From assembly GCA_020634455.1 (NCBI GenBank), contig JACKBQ010000002.1, forward strand, positions 2,108,001-2,172,000: a stretch of 64,000 bases of DNA. Direction: 5' to 3'. Source of the stretch: Ardenticatenaceae bacterium (GTDB lineage: Bacteria; Chloroflexota; Anaerolineae; Promineifilales; Promineifilaceae). Position 1 is the first letter of the stretch. Each line of letters begins with the position of its first letter. Under the pieces are notes generated by a model. The model was not told the origin of the DNA. It saw only the letters and a program-made list of their open reading frames with translations, and did no database searches. This document shows, in pieces, positions 59,747 to 64,000 of the stretch. The translations under genes and the position numbers were made by a program.

Positions 59747-61405
59747 TTACGCGCCAATCGTCAATTTGAAATCATGATCAAAAGTGGGCAGGCCAAGATC
59801 GGGCATCGGTTCACCCGCCAGGAAGGCATCCAGTGCTGCTTCGGTGGCGTGGATGTCGTCCCAAGGGTACTCGGTGGTGATGAAGCACATGGATTGCTCG
59901 TGCCCTTTGCCCGCCACCAGCACAAAGTCTTCCGGGCGGGCCAGGTGCAGGGCAAAGTGGATCGCTTGCCCCCGATCGGGGATGCGCCAGTAGGTTTGGC
60001 CTTCCACGCCACCCTGCGCCGCGCAGCCTGCGGCCATCGCCGCCAAAATGTCATCCAGCGATTCGGTGCGCGGGTCTTCAGCGGTGAGGATGGTGAGATC
60101 GGCCAGTTGGGTAGAGATTTCGGCCATCATGCGGCGTTTTTCCGGGTCGCGCTTGCCTGCGCTGCCAAAGACGGTGATGATACGGCCGTTCCTCCCCATC
60201 TGCCGCAAAATCCCTCGTGCCGCCTGAATTGCCTTCTCCAATCCATCTGGCGTGTGGGCAAAATCGACGTGCACAATAAATTTCTGTCCGCGCTGAATCT
60301 GGTGCATACGGCCGTGTATCTGCCCCACCGCCTGCAACCCTTTTTGAATAACCTCCGGGGCAATGCCCAGCGCCAATCCCGCGCCAGCGGCAGCCAGGAT
60401 GTTGGCCACGTTAAAAATGCCCAGCAGCGGCGAGCGCACCGGCAGCGCCTCGTCGCCCAGGTGCAGGGTGAAGCTAGAACCGCTGGGGTCGGTCACCAGC
60501 TCGGTAACGTGCAGATCGGCGGCGGGGTTGTGCAGGCTATAGCTAATCTGGCGCAGGGCGGCGATGGCCGCCAGGCGGGTGTAGGAGCTGTCGTCCAGGT
60601 TGAGGATGGCCGTTTTAATGACCTGTGCCGGTTTGTGCGGCGTGGCGTCGTTGTGGGCCACGTTGCGGAAGAGGCGCTCTTTGGCCTGGGCATATTCCTC
60701 GAAGCTGCCATGGTAATCCAGATGCTCGTGGGTGATGTTGGTGATGACGGCGATGTCGAAGGATACGGCCGTTACCCGATGCTGCGCCAATCCGTGCGAG
60801 GTGGTTTCCAAAATGCAATGGGTCATGCCTGCGTCCACCATCTGGCGCAGGTAGCGTTGCACCACGGGCGCTTCCGGGGTGCTCACGTGCAGCTCCAGCG
60901 CTTCTTCGCGGTCGCCAATGATGGCCTTGAGGGTGCTGACCATGCCCGTGCGCAGGCCAGCGGCGCGCAAAATGCCGTAGGTCAGGTCGGCGGTGCTGGT
61001 TTTGCCGTTGGTGCCCGTCACGCCAACCATGACGAGCTGTTGGCTGGGGAAGCCATACCACGCCGCCGACAGCCAGGCCAGTGTTTCGGCGGTGTTTGGC
61101 ACCTGCCAGTAGACGACGTTTTCCGGGATGGTTAGCCCCAATTCTTGAGGCGATTTTTGGGCCAGGATGAAGGTCGCGCCCAGTTCAATCGCTTTGCCAA
61201 TCCAAGGGTGGCCGTCGCTGCCGGTGCGCAGGCGGGCGACAAAGCTGCTGCCGGGCTGCACCTCGCTGGTTTTCTCGGTGAACATCTGGATGGCAACATC
61301 GGGGCCGTGGTAGGGGGGCGGTTGCAGGTGGGGGGTGTTGGCAACGGCCGTTTGCCAGTCGGCCAGCAGTTGTTTAATGGATCGAGTAGTAAATTGACTT
61401 TTCAC
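59747..61405 (-). CDS. murE: UDP-N-acetylmuramyl-tripeptide synthetase, MurE-like Mur ligase
   Basis: The protein has 552 residues from a GTG at 61403-61405. Mur ligase motifs are the P-loop VGVTGTNGKTSTADL (about 127-140), ETTSHGLAQHRV, ITHEHLDYHGSFEEYAQAKERLF with the carbamylated-Lys region, VHVDFAHTPDGLEKA and FGSAGKRDPEKRRMM. Where DAP-adding MurE has DNPR, this has EDPR (about 442), so the third amino acid (DAP, lysine or ornithine) is uncertain. It acts in the cytoplasm in peptidoglycan synthesis. The start GTG lies in an AAAAAGTGAAAAGTC repeat, three bases after the stop of the DUF711 gene. Confidence 0.9.
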   Translation of the reverse strand: MKSQFTTRSIKQLLADWQTAVANTPHLQPPPYHGPDVAIQMFTEKTSEVQPGSSFVARLRTGSDGHPWIGKAIELGATFILAQKSPQELGLTIPENVVYWQVPNTAETLAWLSAAWYGFPSQQLVMVGVTGTNGKTSTADLTYGILRAAGLRTGMVSTLKAIIGDREEALELHVSTPEAPVVQRYLRQMVDAGMTHCILETTSHGLAQHRVTAVSFDIAVITNITHEHLDYHGSFEEYAQAKERLFRNVAHNDATPHKPAQVIKTAILNLDDSSYTRLAAIAALRQISYSLHNPAADLHVTELVTDPSGSSFTLHLGDEALPVRSPLLGIFNVANILAAAGAGLALGIAPEVIQKGLQAVGQIHGRMHQIQRGQKFIVHVDFAHTPDGLEKAIQAARGILRQMGRNGRIITVFGSAGKRDPEKRRMMAEISTQLADLTILTAEDPRTESLDDILAAMAAGCAAQGGVEGQTYWRIPDRGQAIHFALHLARPEDFVLVAGKGHEQSMCFITTEYPWDDIHATEAALDAFLAGEPMPDLGLPTFDHDFKLTIGA

Positions 61406-61430
61406 TTTTTACTTATCACTTTTTACTGGA
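61396..61430. repeat. AAGTGATAAGTAAAAAGTG word at the DUF711-murE junction
   Basis: This copy lacks a paired arm. On the minus strand it reads CCAGTAAAAAGTGATAAG, then the DUF711 stop TAA (61409-61411), then AAA and the murE start GTG (61403-61405). So one repeat word holds the stop of one gene and the start of the next. Confidence 0.85.
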
Positions 61431-62596
61431 TTAACGCTAAATCGGGTTTCTTGCGCCAACAATCCCATCACACCAGAGCCAGAAACATCCATCACGCGGC
61501 TGTCGGCGAAGTAGGGGAAGTCGAAGGTGACGGGGTCGCCAGCGGCCAGGCCGGGCAGCGGCATCAGGCGGGCGGTGAGTGGTTTGTTGAGGCGGCTGGC
61601 CAGCATAGCCACGTCGAGGAGAACGGCCGTTAACGCCGCCTCGCTCACATCCCCAGGCAGCGGAATTGTATCCAGACCCACGCCGCAGACGGCGCTGTAG
61701 CTAAGCAAATCTTGCACCGTCAGCACGCCTTCGGCGGCGCGGCGGGCCAGCACGGAATCTTCCAGGACGGGCAGCATGAGGCCAGAGAAGCCGCAGCTGG
61801 GGAAGCTGGCGCGGGCAATCGCCTCGGTGACAAAGCCAGCAGCAAACAGGCTGCCAGCGCCGCCCAGTTGGGGCACGCCCAGCGCTTCCAGCGCCCCGCC
61901 CAAACTTTTGTCGTCAGTGGGGAAGGGGGCCAGGGAAAAATCAATGCCGCTGAAGGGAATGTTGTGCTCGACGGCGATTTGTTGGGCGATGGGGAGGATG
62001 TTGGAGACGGCCGTTTCGATTCCCTCTACCAAATTTTGCCGTGCTTCGGCCAGGGTATTGGCTGCTTGAATGGCTTGTAGAGCAATGTCGGCCGACTCCA
62101 CGGCGATGGCAAAATGGGCCGGGCCGCCCTGGTGGTAGGCTACCGGGAAAAATGGCGAGCCAGGCGGGCAGTTGGCCAGGGCCGTCAGGTACAAGTTGCC
62201 AAACCCGTTGGGCAAAATTTGGCTGACGGTTTTGATGAGTGCGGCCGTTTGCTGGCAGCGGGCGGTGTCAATCTGCCCTTGCTGGTCGGCAATTTCGACG
62301 GTGGCAAACAGGACGTCGGTGGCGGCCAGCAGCGCGGGAATCTGGTCAATCCAGCGGGCATCGTGCCGCAGCAGCACCGGACCCAGGCTGATGTAGCTGG
62401 CTCCGGCAGCCTGCCATTGTTCAGCTAATTGCTTCGGATCGTTGTCGTCTGCCCACCAGTCGGGGAAGGGGGGCAGCGCCAGCCGGGTGGTTTGCAGTGG
62501 GTAGGGGAAGGGGGTACGAACGGCCGTAAAAAAATCAGCCATTTGCACCGACGAAAAATCTGGTTCACAAAACAAAGTTACAGAGCGAATATCCAT
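61409..62596 (-). CDS. DUF711 (UPF0210-like) protein
   Basis: The protein has 395 residues. The typical DUF711 stretch FSGIDFSLAPFPTDDKSLGGALEALGVPQLGGAGSLFAAGF is at about 210-250, with FSGLMLPVLEDSVLARRAAEG after it and VCGVGLDTIPLPGD near 320. The enzyme fold is related to glycyl-radical-like or pyruvate-formate-lyase-like barrels in other members, but the function is unknown. Its C-terminus VKSDK is translated from a repeat. It is followed immediately by murE, so translation is probably coupled. No ribosome site is obvious at the ATG. Confidence 0.85.
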   Translation of the reverse strand: MDIRSVTLFCEPDFSSVQMADFFTAVRTPFPYPLQTTRLALPPFPDWWADDNDPKQLAEQWQAAGASYISLGPVLLRHDARWIDQIPALLAATDVLFATVEIADQQGQIDTARCQQTAALIKTVSQILPNGFGNLYLTALANCPPGSPFFPVAYHQGGPAHFAIAVESADIALQAIQAANTLAEARQNLVEGIETAVSNILPIAQQIAVEHNIPFSGIDFSLAPFPTDDKSLGGALEALGVPQLGGAGSLFAAGFVTEAIARASFPSCGFSGLMLPVLEDSVLARRAAEGVLTVQDLLSYSAVCGVGLDTIPLPGDVSEAALTAVLLDVAMLASRLNKPLTARLMPLPGLAAGDPVTFDFPYFADSRVMDVSGSGVMGLLAQETRFSVNPVKSDK

Positions 62597-62704
62597 GCCG
62601 TTCTATTGTAACGCAATTTGACAGATGGCATGAACCGCCGCTAGAATCCGCTACCCGGTAGCTTTCCAACTTTGTTGGAAAAAATTCACAAGCTGCCGTA
62701 TGAA

Positions 62705-63220
62705 ATGGACAAATTCATGGATACGTCTGCGGAACCAGACAAACAACCAGAAGAAGAAAAGCAACCAGCAGCAGAACGCAGCGAGGAAACGGCCGTACAA
62801 CCCACCAACGAAGCCGAATCTACCCCAAAACAGGCCCGGCGTCCGCGTCAGCGTAAGCGTAAGCCAAAAGGGGAAGGGCGTCGTGGTCGCAAAGGCGCAT
62901 TTACGGTCAGGCAGGTAGCCGATCGGTTTGCGGCGTGTGGTCGGTGTAGCTACTTTTGGGCGGGATACAAGGTTTTATGTGGAGAAGAGGCGCAGGAAAC
63001 GGCCGTTGCGCAAAGTGAATCCGGGTGGTTAGACCTGGCATGGCACAACCAACTGCCCAGACTGCTTTACAAGTCCTACGGTGTGCGCCTGGACATTGAT
63101 CATTTCCATTACGAAGGCAGCTGCAAGGAATGCCGCCGCCGTTTTGTTTACGATGCTGCTGATCAGGAAGAAGAATGTAGCAGTTGCGCTATCGAAATCT
63201 CGCCAAGCACCTTGCGATAG
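62705..63220 (+). CDS. hypothetical basic protein with two Cys clusters (171 aa)
   Basis: I do not recognise this gene. Starts at 62672 (TTG), 62705 (ATG) and 62717 (ATG) are possible, with none having a clear ribosome site; 62705 is shown. The first about 45 residues are acidic (AEPDKQPEEEKQPAAERSEE), followed by a very basic block (ARRPRQRKRKPKGEGRRGRKG) and then a compact domain with CGRC, CGEE, CKEC and CSSC, enough for one or two zinc sites. The basic block suggests nucleic-acid binding. It is divergent from the DUF711 gene. Confidence 0.65.
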   Translation: MDKFMDTSAEPDKQPEEEKQPAAERSEETAVQPTNEAESTPKQARRPRQRKRKPKGEGRRGRKGAFTVRQVADRFAACGRCSYFWAGYKVLCGEEAQETAVAQSESGWLDLAWHNQLPRLLYKSYGVRLDIDHFHYEGSCKECRRRFVYDAADQEEECSSCAIEISPSTLR

Positions 63221-63274
63221 CCGCCGTCCGCACAAAGTTGCTAGCTTATTGGCAAACAGCGCTAATTAACCGAA

Positions 63275-64000
63275 TCAATGCTCACCATTTTGTTTATACT
63301 TGGCATCCCCATTTAGCAATATAAACGAATTGTTTGTTTTTGGTTCAGTAGAACGAGATGCATCTTGTTGGTTAGCCTGCAAATCCTTGGTGCTAGCAAC
63401 ATCAGCACGAGGAAGCGTAACGTAAAAAGTTGTCCCCTCGCTCACTTTACTTTCTACCCGAATGGTGCCCTTGTGCTGTAACACAATTTCTTTCGTGAGC
63501 GCCAAGCCAATGCCAGAACCAGGAATGGTGAGCTGTCCCACCTTTTTCCCTCGATAAAAACGATCGAAAATCAGATCCATTTCTTCCTCGGCAATCCCAA
63601 TCCCCGTATCTTTCACCTCAAGGATAATGTTCTGATCATCCATCGAGATGCGAACCAGCACGCTGCCCTTTGGCGTATAGTTCACGCCGTTTTTGACTAA
63701 ATTGGTTATCATGGTGATGAGCTGTTGTTCATTGCCCCAGCAAACGGCATTTTCGGCACAGGTTTCCAGCATTAGCTGCACGCCAGCCATTTGCGTTTGT
63801 GGCTGATGCCAGGCAATCACTTGGGCCGCAATTCGGTTAATATGGACCGTAGAAAAAGCCTCTTTCCCATACGGTATTTGAGAATATTTCACAATATCCT
63901 CGATTAATTGCTCAAGTCGGTTGGTATGAGCAACCAATACTTCATGATATTGCTCAAATTTGTCGCTTTGTTTATTCCGATGCATCAAATCGAGGTAAAG
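63275..64000 (-). CDS. sensor histidine kinase, C-terminal part, 5' end cut by window
   Basis: The frame is open to 64000; 242 codons are seen. The first residues LYLDLMHRNKQSDKFEQYHEVLVAHTNRLEQLIEDI are the second half of the HisKA dimerisation helix, so the phospho-accepting His is just outside. The HATPase domain has N box MITNLVKNGVNYTP, G1 DTGIGI, F box FDRFYRG and G2 GSGIGLAL. It phosphorylates a response regulator, not seen here. The sensor input part is outside the window. The tail QQDASRSTEPKTNNSF is unusual and polar. Confidence 0.93.
   Translation of the reverse strand, partial: LYLDLMHRNKQSDKFEQYHEVLVAHTNRLEQLIEDIVKYSQIPYGKEAFSTVHINRIAAQVIAWHQPQTQMAGVQLMLETCAENAVCWGNEQQLITMITNLVKNGVNYTPKGSVLVRISMDDQNIILEVKDTGIGIAEEEMDLIFDRFYRGKKVGQLTIPGSGIGLALTKEIVLQHKGTIRVESKVSEGTTFYVTLPRADVASTKDLQANQQDASRSTEPKTNNSFILLNGDAKYKQNGEH

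Noticed and set aside
59774..61135. A 453-codon open frame on the plus strand opposite murE
   Set aside because: It has no ribosome site and no recognisable motif, and the minus strand encodes a full Mur ligase. It is a GC-driven shadow.

Overview
The window is a bacterial chromosome segment, moderately GC-rich and densely coded, with about 59 protein genes on both strands, one tRNA-Lys, no rRNA, no prophage, no intact transposase and no CRISPR array. The most likely source is a member of the Chloroflexota (Anaerolineae/Caldilineae/Ardenticatenia group). This is an inference from the mix of genes (AroK-AroB fusion, membrane spermidine-synthase-like protein, many GT39-like membrane glycosyltransferases, Thr/Pro-rich lipoproteins, DUF711, TIGR01906 protein), not a proof. 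Both outermost genes are cut by the window: a mercuric-reductase-like flavoprotein at 1-1050 and a sensor histidine kinase at 63275-64000.

Layout. 1-7.4 kb: flavoprotein and TVP38 membrane protein, hotdog thioesterase, M50 peptidase with TPRs, a VOC protein, two small unknowns, and a DinB-ankyrin fusion. 7.4-12.7 kb: cold-shock-domain protein, type IIA topoisomerase subunit A (gyrA-like), Rieske ferredoxin, SDR, TIGR01906 membrane protein. 12.8-18.5 kb: membrane spermidine-synthase-like protein, large membrane glycosyltransferase, ribosomal L25 with a good promoter, and an ECF sigma/anti-sigma pair. 18.7-22 kb: argH and two divergent receiver proteins, one fused to a CpaE-like ATPase. 22-28.8 kb: AKR, SDR, Eis-like acetyltransferase, MFS exporter and two GyrI-like proteins, which look like a drug/xenobiotic cluster. 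29-35 kb: mscS overlapping an arginine-decarboxylase-like gene, then a pair of exported binding proteins (SBP-OmpA and SBP-VWA). 35-49 kb: methyltransferase, dus, lipoprotein, VOC, P450, lysS, greA, aroKB fusion, tRNA-Lys, USP-DUF389-SH3b protein, small HTH and membrane pair. 49-64 kb: pcp, serA, CYTH, GNAT, membrane glycosyltransferases, TauE/SafE permease, holA, murE, DUF711, and the kinase.

Two layers of non-coding structure overlie the genes. First, the octamer ACGGCCGT (often AACGGCCGTT) occurs about 22 times in the first 10 kb by eye, in genes and spacers alike. This is far above chance and resembles the HIP1 highly iterated palindrome of cyanobacteria. It changes codons rather than gene lengths, so many proteins carry TAV, NGR or RP at the sites. 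Second, there are many families of imperfect inverted repeats (MITE/REP-like). Most lie in gaps between genes, but some are read through in frame: in the AroK-AroB linker, inside AroB, and twice in a membrane glycosyltransferase. Some supply start or stop codons, as at the DUF711/murE junction. A composite 170-193 bp element is present three times, with a shorter relative. These two layers are the most unusual content of the window.
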